Below, one piece after another: positions 1 through 10,787 of a stretch of 64,000 nt of DNA (positions within the stretch are counted from its first letter, which is position 1; every line of letters starts with the position of its first letter). A program made the translations under genes and the position numbers. The stretch is from Hyaloscypha bicolor E (lineage: Eukaryota > Ascomycota > Leotiomycetes > Helotiales > Hyaloscyphaceae). The notes under the pieces are model-generated. The model worked only from the letters and a program-made list of their open reading frames with translations. It was not told the origin of the DNA and ran no database searches. The stretch lies in assembly GCF_002865645.1 (NCBI RefSeq), contig NW_020194667.1:744001-808000 (forward strand), written 5' to 3'.

Positions 1-429
1 GATCGAATCCAGAGTAGCAGATCGAGGGTTCTGGCTTTAAACTGGCCGTGCCCTCAAGGCTTTTAGCTACGGCAGGCCCAGCAAACCAGCTATCGTAACC
101 CTCGATACAACTGCCGTACCGCGGCTTCTTGCGCGGTCTTGCATGAATAATACCTTGCTTAGAGAAAGTATCTGGTAGCGTTATATAATGGGTAGCATGC
201 TTATGAGAAGCGCCAAGCGTGGACTCCCAGAATTTGTGTTATCGTCCTTTGGGCCATTCGAAACCGTACAGAATCGTTAATCGACTGCTATTAGGGAGCA
301 GTGTTATGTGTGTTTGAGTACGACTTCTTGTGGTAGAGAGGAGTTAAACGAGTACTTAATAGATCGGTATGTGTTTGCATACGATGAAGTTGAATTTGCG
401 AAGTTCGGTAAGTAAGGCTCCGCCAGTCG
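1..429. other. unassigned edge region, no supported gene
   Basis: No intact reading frame longer than about 80 codons that looks like a protein family. One frame reads EELNEYLIDR near 335-365, faintly like the C-terminal part of hAT transposases, but stop codons on both sides and the lack of other motifs leave this unsupported. It does not encode the missing N-terminus of the ammonium transporter that follows. Confidence 0.4.
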
Positions 430-650
430 TTTGGCGCGGCTCTTTCGAACAGGGATCCAGAACTGGCCCCAAAAGCATCCCTGACTTACTTTTTCCAATT
501 TTAGCCGGCGGCAGTCGTAGCCGAGGAGCCCAAACAAGCCCCTGTCCACTCAGCATGGCTCACCTCCTTGGACTCACTGCTCAGCCTGGCTCACCCACAG
601 CTCAGGCTATAGCAGTAACGGCTCAGGTCCAAAGACGGAAATGGAAATTG
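430..650 (+). repeat. repeat copy A with CTCAGG-rich minisatellite
   Basis: This stretch has CTCAG/GGCTCA words repeated at about 541-630. By eye it resembles 4010-4350 in the same order and orientation: a GATC-x-AAACTGG-like start, a TAGCCG block, the CTCAGGCT words, then a GCAG...GCTCA(C/G)GTCCA end. The similarity is imperfect, as expected after RIP-like mutation. Copy A abuts the point where recognisable ammonium-transporter coding sequence starts, so its insertion may have removed that gene's 5' part. Exact borders need an alignment. Confidence 0.45.
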
Positions 651-2098
651 CTCATGTCGAGATTCCGATATCGAATGAGCTGTTTCATCACTGCATGTTC
701 GCATCTTTTACGTAAGCCTCATGACCCGCCGACAGTTCTAACTTCGAGAAGCTAATAGAGCCACAGCGCAGCTCTCGTATGTGGAGGAGCACTGAGAAAA
801 GTCTCCGTCGGTCGATTCTTGGTCTTCATAACTATATGGTCTATTCTAGTCTATGATGTGGTCGCGCGGTGGTCGTGGCACCCCGATGGTTGGTCGAAAA
901 AACTCGGTTCGATGGACTTTGCAGGCGGAACTGCAGTTCACATAACTTCGGGGACAACAGTTGCAGCAATCTCTGCCTTCTATGCCTTCGAAACACGAGG
1001 CTTCCTGCAATGTATGCAACGCTTCAAACACATAGTTGCGGGGCTCGTGAATTCCGCATTATGCTGCTGCAAGTCCTCCAGAAAGGAACACAACACTCGC
1101 GCACAAGGAGCCGCATACGAAATGAGAAATGGCGAAGAAGGAACTAACGGAAATGCCGATATGGCAGCTGGGCAGGATCATGAGACAGAAGCTCCAGCAG
1201 CATCGTTAGAAGTCGAGGATGACGCACCTCATAACATCAATAATGTTGTTCTCGGCACAGCGCTTCTATGGATTGGATGGTTTGGTTTCAATGGCGGCTC
1301 CGCGCTGGGAGGCAATCTGCGTGCGGTATTGGCAATCACCTCAACACACATAGCAGCTTGCTCGGGAGGAAGTGCCAACATCCTTCTTTTCTGGTTGTTC
1401 AATAACCTCGCTCAAAAATATCCTCGCGGCCCTGTCTCTCGGAAACTCTCCATTATGTGGTTCTGCGACGGGGCCATTATAGCGCTTGTGGCAATTACTC
1501 CTGCGGCTGGATATGTGCGTCTCCGCTGAAGTCTTGCAATCAAGAAACTGCTAACAGAGCCAGGTCCCCGTTTGGAGCTCCCCAATCTTTGGCTTAGTTT
1601 CCTGCATCTTTGTTTATTTGCTGAGGAGACCAGCAAGAGTTGTCTTGAGGGATGATATATTAGACGTTTTTCCTATCCATGCCGGAGGGGGATGGATTGG
1701 AATGCTACTAACAGGCTGCTTTGCCGAGTAATTACTCTGTACCCACGGATAGGATTGATAGGCGGCTTACAATACTAGGCAATCAGTTGTTGGGCTGGAT
1801 GGGTATTCGGCCATACCAGACAGATCTATTGCAGAGCGACTTCGGTAAGTCCCTCCGGATAAAATTAAAGGGTGCGATACTGAGGTTGTAATCATGCAGT
1901 TACCAAATGCTGGATGCTTTCGCCGGACTACTCTACACCTTTTTCGTGACAATGGCTATCTTATATGGACTCAAAATTCTTCGCAGCATATTACGCTGTC
2001 GTTGGGAACCCGTATTCGAGAGTAACAGGCCAGTTCAAGACAAGATTGAAGCTACTGTCCAGTATATGTGGCGGCCCAAAGATGGGAATATAGTTTAA
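602..2098 (+). pseudogene. ammonium transporter (Amt/Mep family), 5'-truncated
   Basis: Amt/Mep proteins conduct ammonium across the plasma membrane. Five exons join in frame: 602-711, 761-1514, 1564-1727, 1779-1844 and 1900-2098, about 430 residues. Family marks are clear: MFASFT, the first twin-His region GGTAVHITSG, LGTALLWIGWFGFNGGSALG, the DGAIIALVAITPAAGY segment, and the second twin-His region HAGGGWIGMLLTG. All four downstream introns are GT-AG and the frame is open to the stop. Missing is the N-terminus (first membrane helices, roughly 70-100 residues): upstream there is only repeat-like sequence and no fitting start. A hydrophilic insert of about 80 residues (around 1010-1235) sits between the first His region and the LLWIGWFGF helix. 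Probably a truncated gene; a distant 5' exon left of the window is a weaker alternative. Confidence 0.75.
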
Positions 2099-2633
2099 TA
2101 TCTTTTTGAGTGCCAAAATATGCTTCGTTTAGACCCCTCAGACAACAGCCCAAGGTTTTAATTATATTATACTGGACGTGTACCTATCTTGACCCTCCTC
2201 GTAAGCTTCATAAAGGTCTTCGTCTATCAGAGATTTCTCTGCTTCCTCTCTTCTACCAAACATTGAATGAGGATCAAATGTGAGATCCCAGACAGATGAT
2301 CCCTCTCGCTAAAATTGACCCTCTTGCTCCGTATATCTTAGACCAAAACCGCCTAGTAGAACCCTGATGTCCCCCGTCGCAAGTGTAGTGAAAAATTGCG
2401 CCGGGTCTTTCACCTTCCAAAAGTACGGTCGATATCATCACCAGTGCTTGGAGTAAAGGCGAGGGTGTATTCTTTTCCCTTAATTGGATTGCAAAATTTG
2501 TTTCTGTCGGTAATGATGTCTCTAATATTCTTTCCTTGTTGTGTCTGACGGAACACAGAATCAGAATTCCGCTCAACTGAATACGTCCATAAACAGATTA
2601 ACTCATTTCGTTCTCGTTCATAAAATAAATGCA
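2099..2633. other. intergenic, no gene seen
   Basis: 3' flank of the ammonium transporter. Small open frames on the minus strand (such as 2274-2576) match no family and have no start context or splice logic. Base composition is ordinary until about 2630, where it drops abruptly into the AT-rich island. Confidence 0.4.
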
Positions 2634-4000
2634 AAAATACAGGATTTCTTTCGAGAAAACTATAAGATTAAGAAATTTAAGCTTAAATATTATATTTCTA
2701 ATTAATTTTATTTAAATTTATATATTTAATTTAACTTTATAATTCTTATTCATATATCTAGTACTATTAATTTAAGCTTAACTAGCTATAATTACAAGAA
2801 AAAAAATACTTGAAATAAATTAAATAACTTGGTTTTTAAGAGCTTTTAATAAAGAAAATAAAAATATTATAGTTTTATTTTTATAAAAATAAGAAAATAA
2901 AATCTAAAAAACTAAACTAGAGCTATTTTATTTTAGCCTCTTAATTCTTAATTCTTAATAGTAAATCTCTTAATATAGTTCAAATTTTATAAGATATTAA
3001 ATAAGTATCTATTTTATCTAATTATTTACTTTTAATTAGCTTAATATTATTTTTCTAAAAATATCTTTTATAATTAATATAAAAGCAATATTATAAAATT
3101 AGCTATTATTAAAGCTTTAAATAATAAATTTTATTTTAATAAAAAGAATTAGAACCTTAATTATAATAAGCTAGTATTTTAAAAACTTAAAAAAAAGAAC
3201 TTTTAGCTAAATTATTTATAAGTCTAAAATAAAAAGCAAGTAATATTTCTCTAATAATATATTTAATTATTATTAAAATAGAATCTTGTAATATATTAAA
3301 ATTATAACTTTAATAAAACTATTAAAAAAATTTATTTATATAATATATTATATATAAGTAATTCAAGAGGCTAAATATTAAAAACTATTAAAGGTTATTA
3401 AGAATTAAATAAAAGTATTTGAAAATAAAATAAAAAAGAATTTTATTTTTCTAATTATATAAATTTATATTTCAAGTTTTTAATATTATTTATTTCTTAT
3501 TATAAAAATTTTTTTATAAAAAAAATACTTTATATTATAATAGTAATATATAAAGAATTAATAGGCTTTTATAATATAAAGTTATAATATACGAGTGAGA
3601 CCTGAAATTAGTAATTTAAAGTTAGTTAATTTCTAAGAGCTAAGAAAAAGAAAGAAGTAATATAAGCGAATTATAAACTATATAAATATTCGGAGGCCAT
3701 GTAATAAAATTCCTATTATAATAATTATTTTACTTTTTTATAGCCTTGCTTTTTATTATTATTATTTTATAACTTTATAATTATATATTATTACTTATAT
3801 ATTAACTTTATAATTTCTTTTTATTATATTTAACTTTTATTATTTTATAGCCTTATCGTCTTAATTAATTATATTAGGTAATATAGTATTTTAGCTAGCT
3901 TTTATTATTATTTTAACTTTTAAGGGAATATTTTAAAGAACTTTGCTTATTTATATAATATACAAGTTTTCTAACTATAAGCCTAATTAGTATACTCCAG
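2634..4000. repeat. AT-rich, RIP-like island
   Basis: About 1.35 kb made almost entirely of A and T (for example 2690-3580), with stop codons in every frame and sharp edges against normal sequence. Such blocks in filamentous ascomycetes usually come from repeat-induced point mutation of old transposons. No coding remnant is readable. It lies between two apparent copies of the same CTCAGG-rich repeat. Confidence 0.7.
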
Positions 4001-4009
4001 ACGAAATTC

Positions 4010-4350
4010 TATAGCTGCTATTTTGCTCTTTAATAAGAAGGATCTAAAATTGCTCTAGCAAGAATCCTGTAAGGGAGCAGAAGCGGATTTACGAGCAAAA
4101 TTCGGCGAGGAAACTGTAGCCGGGATATACTGGAGGCTAAAATAGGTACCACATTATAGTCCGCAAGCTAACTCAGGGCATGCTCAGCATGCTCAGGCTC
4201 TGCTCAGGCTTTACTCAGGCTCTTCTCAGGCTCTAATCAGGTACGCTCACCCTCGGCTCGGGTATACTCAAGCTTTGCTCAGGCTCTGCTCAGGCATGCT
4301 TGCCCTCAGCTCTGGTTAAAGCAGCAGTTGCTCACGTCCAGAGATTGAAA
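4010..4350 (+). repeat. repeat copy B with 11-12 bp CTCAGGCT minisatellite
   Basis: Positions 4170-4315 hold about ten imperfect units of a CTCAGGCT(CTG) word. The flanks on both sides resemble 430-650. Copy B closes the AT-rich island and ends about 80 bp from the stop of the maleylacetate reductase gene. Confidence 0.55.
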
Positions 4351-4428
4351 CAGCGAAAGGGAAAATTAATCCTGAGTCTATGGGTATTCACTGTGCTACT
4401 GCAAGGTCAGTCAAATTAATTGAATTCG

Positions 4429-5703
4429 TCAACCTACAACCATTTCCAAAACCTCCAAAACCTGCGATTTTTCTGTCATTGGTACAGCGTTGGTCTTGAT
4501 CCATATATCATGCAGACTGTTTTCCGCCAGCTTATCGAGTTTGTCGCGCCCAACGTTGACCGCCTTGAGCGTCTGAGGCATACCAAGTTCCCCAATAATG
4601 GCATATAATATATCCCCAAGGTCCAACTGCTCCGTCTCTTTCCCTTTCAAAATACCCTGAACATTTTTATCCTTGAGCAGCAGATCGGCGACAGCCTTTT
4701 GCCTCTCGTTGTTCGCCCCCTTTGAAGCATTATACTTGCACACTGCCGGCAGTAAAATGCAGCTTGTCTCGCCGTGGCCAACTCCTAGAGGACCTAATTG
4801 ATGTCCAATGGCGTGGCTTCCGCCCAGTGGAACTCCGCTGGAGACGGCGCTCATCGCCTCGACAACGCCGAGCTGGCAAAGATGGCGAGCTTCAATATCA
4901 GACGGGTCGTGCTTGCACCTTAGCAGTCCAGGAACAAGCTTGACCAAGCCCTTCCTAGCCTCCTCATCACCCTTGTCGTTGCTCATTAATGAACACAACG
5001 TCTCTACACAATGGTCGACTGCGCGGATGCCTGAGCTCAGCCAAAGCCATTGCGGCGTAAGCAGGCAAAGCTCTGGATCTTGAATCGTCAGCGTGGGATT
5101 GACTTTTGGTTCAAAGGTTCGCTTGGCATGCGAGACGGTCTCGGTGGCTCCAGCGATATGCTGATACTCGCCACCAGAAAGGGAGGTGGGAATGCAGATG
5201 AGAGGAATCGTTGGCAGCTTTGCGTCTTGTCGTTGCTTCGGGTTGTGCGAGTGGCCGCCCCAGAGCGTGTTAACTTCCTCATCTGTGAAAGCGTCGTTCG
5301 CAAGCGCAAATCGGACCAATTTTCCAGCATCGGTGACACTACCACCGCCTAAGGTGATGATACAATCAATTCCGTCATCAAGCTCTTTGATTTTGGAGAT
5401 CATCTCCAGACACTCGGATATAGGGGTGTGGGCGCCAATTCCAATGCGGATTCCAACGAGATTCTTTCCCAGGGTTTTCTTCAGCTTCTCGAGATTATCG
5501 CTTTGCGTGGCCAGAGATTTGGATGTGAGGACGTAGATTCGAGATGACTTCAAGCGCTCGACCTCCTTCGCACAGGCGTCCGAGAATCGTAGGCCGTAAC
5601 TCAGCATTGGCAAAGCTTGGCCATCGAATGCTTGACGATATGTCTCCCCGGACGCAAAGAAATCTGCCATCTTGGAGTGCTCAGCTTCTTGATGGACATG
5701 CAA
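4429..5703 (-). CDS. maleylacetate reductase (iron-type alcohol dehydrogenase fold)
   Basis: Reduces maleylacetate, the ring-opened product of hydroxyquinol, to 3-oxoadipate with NAD(P)H, feeding aromatics into the TCA cycle. One uninterrupted frame of 424 residues. Visible: the nucleotide-binding GGGSVTDAGK (about residue 142), the PTSLSGGE stretch, and metal-site histidines expected of the Fe-ADH fold in AVDHCVETL and GGSHAIGHQLG...GVGHGE. The length is normal for the fungal enzyme. The first ATG (5703) is used; a second ATG 11 codons in (MADFFASGE) is an equally good start. The next gene upstream on the same strand is hydroxyquinol 1,2-dioxygenase, the enzyme making its substrate, which supports the specific call. 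Confidence 0.88.
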   Translation of the reverse strand: MHVHQEAEHSKMADFFASGETYRQAFDGQALPMLSYGLRFSDACAKEVERLKSSRIYVLTSKSLATQSDNLEKLKKTLGKNLVGIRIGIGAHTPISECLEMISKIKELDDGIDCIITLGGGSVTDAGKLVRFALANDAFTDEEVNTLWGGHSHNPKQRQDAKLPTIPLICIPTSLSGGEYQHIAGATETVSHAKRTFEPKVNPTLTIQDPELCLLTPQWLWLSSGIRAVDHCVETLCSLMSNDKGDEEARKGLVKLVPGLLRCKHDPSDIEARHLCQLGVVEAMSAVSSGVPLGGSHAIGHQLGPLGVGHGETSCILLPAVCKYNASKGANNERQKAVADLLLKDKNVQGILKGKETEQLDLGDILYAIIGELGMPQTLKAVNVGRDKLDKLAENSLHDIWIKTNAVPMTEKSQVLEVLEMVVG

Positions 5704-6294
5704 TACAGAAAAGGGGCTGCGACAATGTATAGGTAGATAGATTGGGGATCTCTTGGCGGCCGAATGAGATATGTTCTTCGTGGTAAGTGAAGATCTTCAG
5801 GGTTACCCCAGGACAGTCTCACAGGAGCGACAAAAAGAGGATCGGAGATGTGTCGCTCACAGGCAAATGGCTACGGCATTCCAGGTATATAGACTACAAG
5901 CAATGCGTTATGGATGATTTGGGAAGATTTAGGGAGAAGTGGGTTGACGAGAGTAACAGGTGGGGTGCGGGGCTAAAGAGGGGCTGGGGTGAGGGGCTGC
6001 TGTTCAGGGATGCAGGTACCGTCCCGAACGCTCCTAGCAAGGTCCTAGCAAGGACCTAGACTTTCAATCAGAACGTTTCGAAACTTCAAGACAAGCACTT
6101 ATTCAATTCGAAAGCGTGATGAATAAACGTAATTAATTAAAATGCGTCAAATACTACGACGAATTTAAATTAAATTATTTGGATCAATCTGAAACTTGAT
6201 TATATGAAGCCTTCTCATTGTAACACGCCATGTGCTCCCTGAGGAGACAATGCGCGAACCGACGAATGTCACAGGAGTGGCCATCAAGCCATGT
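5704..6294. promoter_or_regulatory. promoter region of maleylacetate reductase
   Basis: The 590 bp between two minus-strand genes hold no coding frame. At 6029-6060 there is a short CCTAGCAAGG direct repeat that also forms a small palindrome (GGTCCTAGCAAGGACC). No TATA box could be placed with confidence. Confidence 0.35.
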
Positions 6295-7370
6295 CTAATC
6301 GAGATCTGGTATTGGAAGCCCGTTTTGCAACTTCATCTTCCTGTTCAACTTCTTCGCGGCATCCATCGCTTTCTTCTCCCTCATAGCTCCAGCTTCTTCG
6401 TTGGTAGCAAGGACAAAGTCATACTTCAAGAGTGCTGATCCTTTTTTGACATCGTAATTCGCTGCAATCTCATCATCTACCTCCCCCAGATCAACAATCA
6501 AGGACTCTTTCACGCCAAAGACCGGATCGGACGTCTCGAATGGATCGCCGCGTGGGTATAGAGCACTTTTGACCCGTGTCAGTAAGCTCTCTTGTCCGAC
6601 TACAGTCTTGTTGGTATGTTTGTCTGGCCGTAAAAAACTTACGTCGTTAATTTATCATAGCCTTCTTTGTATAGCATGAAGTGGATATGACCTGGCCGAT
6701 TTGGATGGCGATTCAGGAACCTCAACATGGCACCCACCGGCCCATCATCTGGAATTGGATATGGTACGGGCACAATAGCATTGAAGAACAGCATTCCTTG
6801 GCTATCGGTATGGAGAACTGCCCTTCCGTCAGGGTCCTGCCTATTGGGATTCTGCACATCGTAGAAGCCATGTGAGTCACCCTCCCAAACATCGGCTTGG
6901 ACATTGGCGATAGGTTTACCCTGGGTATCTTTGACAGTGCAAAGCACAAACAACCGAGTCGCATCAGGATCTTCATGAAGTGTGTATCCTAGATTCGTAT
7001 CTGGTGCATCATGCGTGTGGAATGGGCCAAGTACCGTGCCCTCTGTCACCGTATCGATCCGAGGATGGTCAATGGAATCGACGAGTATCGAGAGGCCGAG
7101 AGTGTCGGACAGCAGGATCATCTCATGTCTTAAGTCGTCACTAATCTGGCCGACCTTGGTGAGAAACTCGATGCCAAGCATCCATTCTTCTGAAGACAGT
7201 CGCACTTCGCGGGCAAAGTCATGTAGGTGATGGACTAGGCGCTCGAAGATGTATTTCCCCCGAGCATGGGAACACTGGTTATTGATGGTGACGACGTTGT
7301 CGGTGATATTGTCCGCCGTCAGGTCCTTCATCGGCGGGATTTCATGTGTTAATGGCACTATTCGTTCCAT
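6295..7370 (-). CDS. hydroxyquinol 1,2-dioxygenase (intradiol ring-cleavage)
   Basis: Cleaves 1,2,4-trihydroxybenzene between its two hydroxylated carbons to maleylacetate, using non-haem Fe(III). Two exons: 7370-6643 and 6565-6295, 77-bp GT-AG intron; 332 residues. The N-terminal intradiol helical domain (MKDLTADNIT... to about residue 100) precedes the beta-sandwich. Iron ligands are all present: Tyr170 (GFYDVQ), Tyr204 (VPYPIPDDGPVG), His228 and His230 (RPGHIHF). Splicing restores DKLTT-ALYPRGDP, the expected joint. The ATG at 7370 (MERIVPLTHE) is chosen because upstream codons are not family-like, though the frame stays open to 7529. The maleylacetate reductase gene lies next on the same strand. 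The hydroxyquinol rather than catechol assignment rests on the N-terminus and this neighbour. Confidence 0.88.
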
Positions 7371-7566
7371 GTCTACAGATTCAGGTCGATCGGTAAGGAG
7401 TGGAATTTTGCGTTGTTTTGTCTTGAGGATTAGGATCTTGTTGCACTGCACAAACAGACACGTGAGTCTCCAGAATGTAAAACCTAAGTGACAACAAATA
7501 ATTGTTTCACGAGGCCATGAATTAAGCAAAATTCACGGGGCCCCGCCTGCTTACGAGGCTACAGTA

Positions 7567-7755
7567 CTATCCCCCCCCTGGTCCAAAGCGCCATCACGAG
7601 ATTGGTAACGCCACCCCAAAACCTCGTTTATATCCCCAACATAGGAAATCTCAGGTGCTTTGGAGAATCTCTATTCGCTATCGACCCTTGATAGGGCCCG
7701 TGCAGGCGTGGTGTTATAAATACCGTGATGGCGCTTTGGACCAGGGGGGGGATAG
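7567..7755. mobile_element. 189-bp MITE with perfect TIRs and TA target duplication
   Basis: Terminal inverted repeats of at least 31 bp are identical: left CTATCCCCCCCCTGGTCCAA... (7567-7597) and its reverse complement at 7725-7755. A TA dinucleotide sits just outside each end (7565-7566, 7756-7757), as for Tc1/mariner/Fot1-type elements. Similarity between the arms continues weakly further in. No coding capacity. It lies about 200 bp upstream of the hydroxyquinol dioxygenase start and could affect its promoter. Confidence 0.85.
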
Positions 7756-7757
7756 TA

Positions 7758-8893
7758 ATGTTACTGTAAGCATTTTGCCTCGTCGGCCGATCTCACCCCA
7801 CTTCAAAAATCAGGGGTGGAGCCGGCCACGCCGGCATTGGCGGCGTCAGGGGCTAACGAAATAAGCGAGAGTCCCACATGTGTACCCCACCAAATACAAC
7901 AGAGCATCGTTTTCTTCCAAGAAAACATGGGACGAGATTCCATGAAAATCTTGTTTTTAATTAATGGGTCTCGATCATCCCTGCTCCAAGCAAGAGTGCT
8001 TTACAAAGATCCATGCCACATGGTTGTTGGTTCCTAGATTGCGGTATCTTTTCAATCCTTGGCGACTGCTCGGAAACGGAACTGAAATCACGCCCTACTT
8101 AAGTTGAAACCACTTCTTTGCTGACTTTGAGGGCTTTGATTCTCTAAGCCAAAGTGGTCAACAACTGCTTCGGCCACTAAGGTTGACCTGTGTGAACTCT
8201 TGTAATTTGTGACACAGGGTATTCTCAACAGTGCTGATATCAAGTTTTTACCATACCTTAGAAATTGTGGTCATGGAAAACGGATGGGTTTCAAATGGGG
8301 AGACAGTTTTGCACCTCACCTCAGGGGAGGTAAATAATTTCGCGAGATGCTCAGATGGCCACCTATCGACGAAAATCATCGAATAATGAGGTACACACAT
8401 CGCAAGAGACGGGGTCTCCACTGACCAATCTCTGATGGTGGAGCGTCTGCAGGACTAGCTCCAGCAGACAGGCCAGCTGAATAGAGAGCTGAGCCTGGAC
8501 CATAGCAGACCTAGCTGAATTTCCATTACCGCACCGCCCTTCCCACTGTGGCTTGCTGAAATCCATCAAGTGTTGGGGTTGGCACCAACAACTAACATTC
8601 CTCTTCTCCTTGCCTCATATTCAATCAGGTCCAATACAGACGGACCTCTCGTATTTTGTTTCTGTTTCCGAACAATGACCTGGAAGTATGTGAAAGTGTA
8701 GCTAATAGCCGTCTTTATTGTGATAGGAGATTTCTCGAGCTAGACTGTAACTCAGCTGTGCCTTCACCTTAACGTTCCCACCCTCACTTTCCATGCAGTG
8801 CCAAGCACCACCACAAGGAAATATATAAGGCTGTTATTGAGATCATATCATTTCTCCTCAAGGTTTTTGCTTCCCTGAGGCTCATCACTCAAC
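7758..8893. other. intergenic, promoter of the lipocalin-like gene
   Basis: No coding region recognised. A TATA-like ATATATAAGG at 8821-8830 lies about 65 bp before the next start codon, on the plus strand. CT-rich sequence (TTTCTCCTC) follows, as in many fungal promoters. Confidence 0.4.
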
Positions 8894-9413
8894 ATGGCTG
8901 CACCACCTCAAGTCACGCTTGCGAATCTATCCGGGAACTGGGTTCTTGTATGTCCCTGCCTAGATGATTCAGAACTGCACATACTGACATCTACAGAATC
9001 GCAAGCTAGCCGATGACCCTGATCCAATGTTAGAGCTTCAAGGAGTTCCATGGTTGAAGCGCAAAATCATCTTGCTCGCCACGGTGACCTTATCAGTCAA
9101 AGAATACGTGGACGACAAGAAAGTAACTCATATCGATCTTGATCAAACGACCACGACAGGCATTCAAGGCATCACGGAGCTGCGTATCCTCGACTGGAGC
9201 GAGACAAGCCACGAAGACCATATTTTTGGAACTCTGAAGAGCCGCAATCGCTGGGTGGCAGATCTCCAGGCCTGTGAGAGTGGGGATGGTAGACCTCTGC
9301 ACTCTTTCTTGACGGATGGTTGGTTGGAAGAGAAGGTTGGCCCGAATGGCGAGGGCTCGGTCTATAATTGGGTCGTCAATGAGGAGCGTGGTTGGACTGC
9401 GGAGCAGATTTGA
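8894..9413 (+). CDS. conserved fungal small protein, lipocalin/calycin-like
   Basis: Two exons: 8894-8947 and 8997-9413, 49-bp intron; 156 residues. It starts MAAPPQVTLANLSGNWVLNR and carries the SGxW-type opening of calycin barrels, then alternating hydrophobic strands (IILLATVTLSVKEYV, THIDLDQTTTTG, ELRILDW) typical of a small beta-barrel. No signal peptide, so probably cytosolic. I recognise it only as a widespread uncharacterised ascomycete family; the ligand is unknown. A TATA-like box sits about 65 bp upstream. No operon logic links it to the convergent SDR downstream. Confidence 0.75.
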
Positions 9414-9743
9414 GGATTTACCATCATTAATATCCAGCGATACAAGACGAGGAAGATTCTCGTTACAAAGGGAAAAATTGACTTGCCTCTCACTCTTGCT
9501 TATGAATGGAGAGGAAAGCCTGAGGCTTAGAGCTGTTGAATGTGGTCTTGAGCTTTGACATCCACTTGTCTTTGTAGTTCGCTAGTGCTTAATATTTGAC
9601 TTTCATCACGTGTTCCTAATAGGCTATTAAATGTCATTTAGTCAATCGATTGCGCGACGTTTTATACACTTGAAATTTTTAATCTATTAATTAATTAAAA
9701 ATTGATTCGATTTGCCATTCATAAACAACAATTTCAGGACAAT
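9414..9743. other. convergent intergenic, AT-rich 3' ends
   Basis: 330 bp between the ends of two converging genes. It contains an AT-rich stretch (TTAATTAATTAAAAATTG, about 9688-9706) consistent with 3' processing signals. No gene. Confidence 0.4.
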
Positions 9744-10787
9744 TCATGCGACTTCATCATAAAGTCCAGCGTGAAGACCACCAGTGATCAATAGCTCGCC
9801 ACCTGTCATATATGCACTAGAATCACTGAGCAGGTAAACAGCAGCTCCTTTCAGGTCTGTTCTATCACCCATCCTCTTCATCGGTGGGTCGTCCACAAAT
9901 ATCTTAGCCAGCCCCGGCCGTGTGTCTGAAATCGCCAAAGTCATATCCGTCATTATGTATCTTTTCAGTTTGTCAGTAAATTCACATTTTGTGGAATGAC
10001 AGCCTACCCAGGGGATATGTAGTTGACACGTATGCTTTTCTCCGCAAGCTCAACAGCTAAAGCTTTAGCCATTGATGCTACGGCTCCTTTGCTGGTACAG
10101 TAATCGCTGAGAAATTGGCCTTTACTGGCCCGATGCGCGGCAATTGATGCAATCAAGACAATAGAACCTTTGCTCGCACTTGGTGCTGCTGATGACTGTT
10201 TTGCTTGCTTGTCCATTTGCCTGGCTGCTAGTTGTGTTGTGAAGAAGGTGCCTGCAATGTTGATATCAAAGCAGCGCTTAACGCTCGCTGGAGACCGTTC
10301 TAAAAATGGCTGATCCGGACAGATCCCGGCAGCAGTTATACTACATCCGGAGTCAGCAATCATCTCCTACTTTATGGTGACTTTCATAGAAAAGCTAATG
10401 TCAGACCAGCCATCTATTCTCCCATATTCAGCGATGATCTCGTTGAAAGTCTTTTCCAGTCTCTCATAATTCGTAACATCTGAACTTTGAAAGTTTAGCA
10501 CGAATAGATCCCTCAATTTAGAGACTCTTATTGTTAGCTTACACATATAATTTCATTTTCGGGCACATCTTCTGAAGAATCTGAAAGTGCCCGTGAGGTT
10601 GGCCATTTGCATCGATCATGACGGGCACCCCGCCCGCCTCAGCAACGGCGAACCCAAGAGCGAGACCAATCCCGCGAGCACCCCCTGTAATCACAACCAC
10701 ACGCTCCTTTAACGAGAAGAGGTCAAAAACATTTGCGTTGAGATACGCATCGTTTGAGCGGTTTAGTGTTGCTACGGAGCTGGCCAT
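9744..10787 (-). CDS. short-chain dehydrogenase/reductase, polyol/sorbose-reductase type
   Basis: NAD(P)-dependent oxidoreductase of the classical SDR family. Four exons: 10787-10543, 10484-10407, 10340-10008, 9960-9744; introns 58, 66 and 47 bp; 290 residues, frame exact. Cofactor motif TGGARGIG (about residue 35), the restored ITAAG motif (equivalent of NNAG) across the second splice, active Ser in LIASIAAHR, YCTSK (YxxxK), then SPGYIMTDMTL after the third splice. The closest group I recognise is the L-xylulose/sorbose-reductase-like fungal SDRs, so a sugar or polyol substrate is likely but not shown. A sugar-type MFS carrier and a transketolase-type gene follow on the same strand. Confidence 0.82.

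Noticed and set aside
335..410. hAT transposase C-terminus
   Set aside because: One short phrase (EELNEYLIDR) between stop codons; too little to support.
4170..4315. CRISPR array
   Set aside because: Tandem 11-12 bp minisatellite without spacers, in a eukaryotic sequence.
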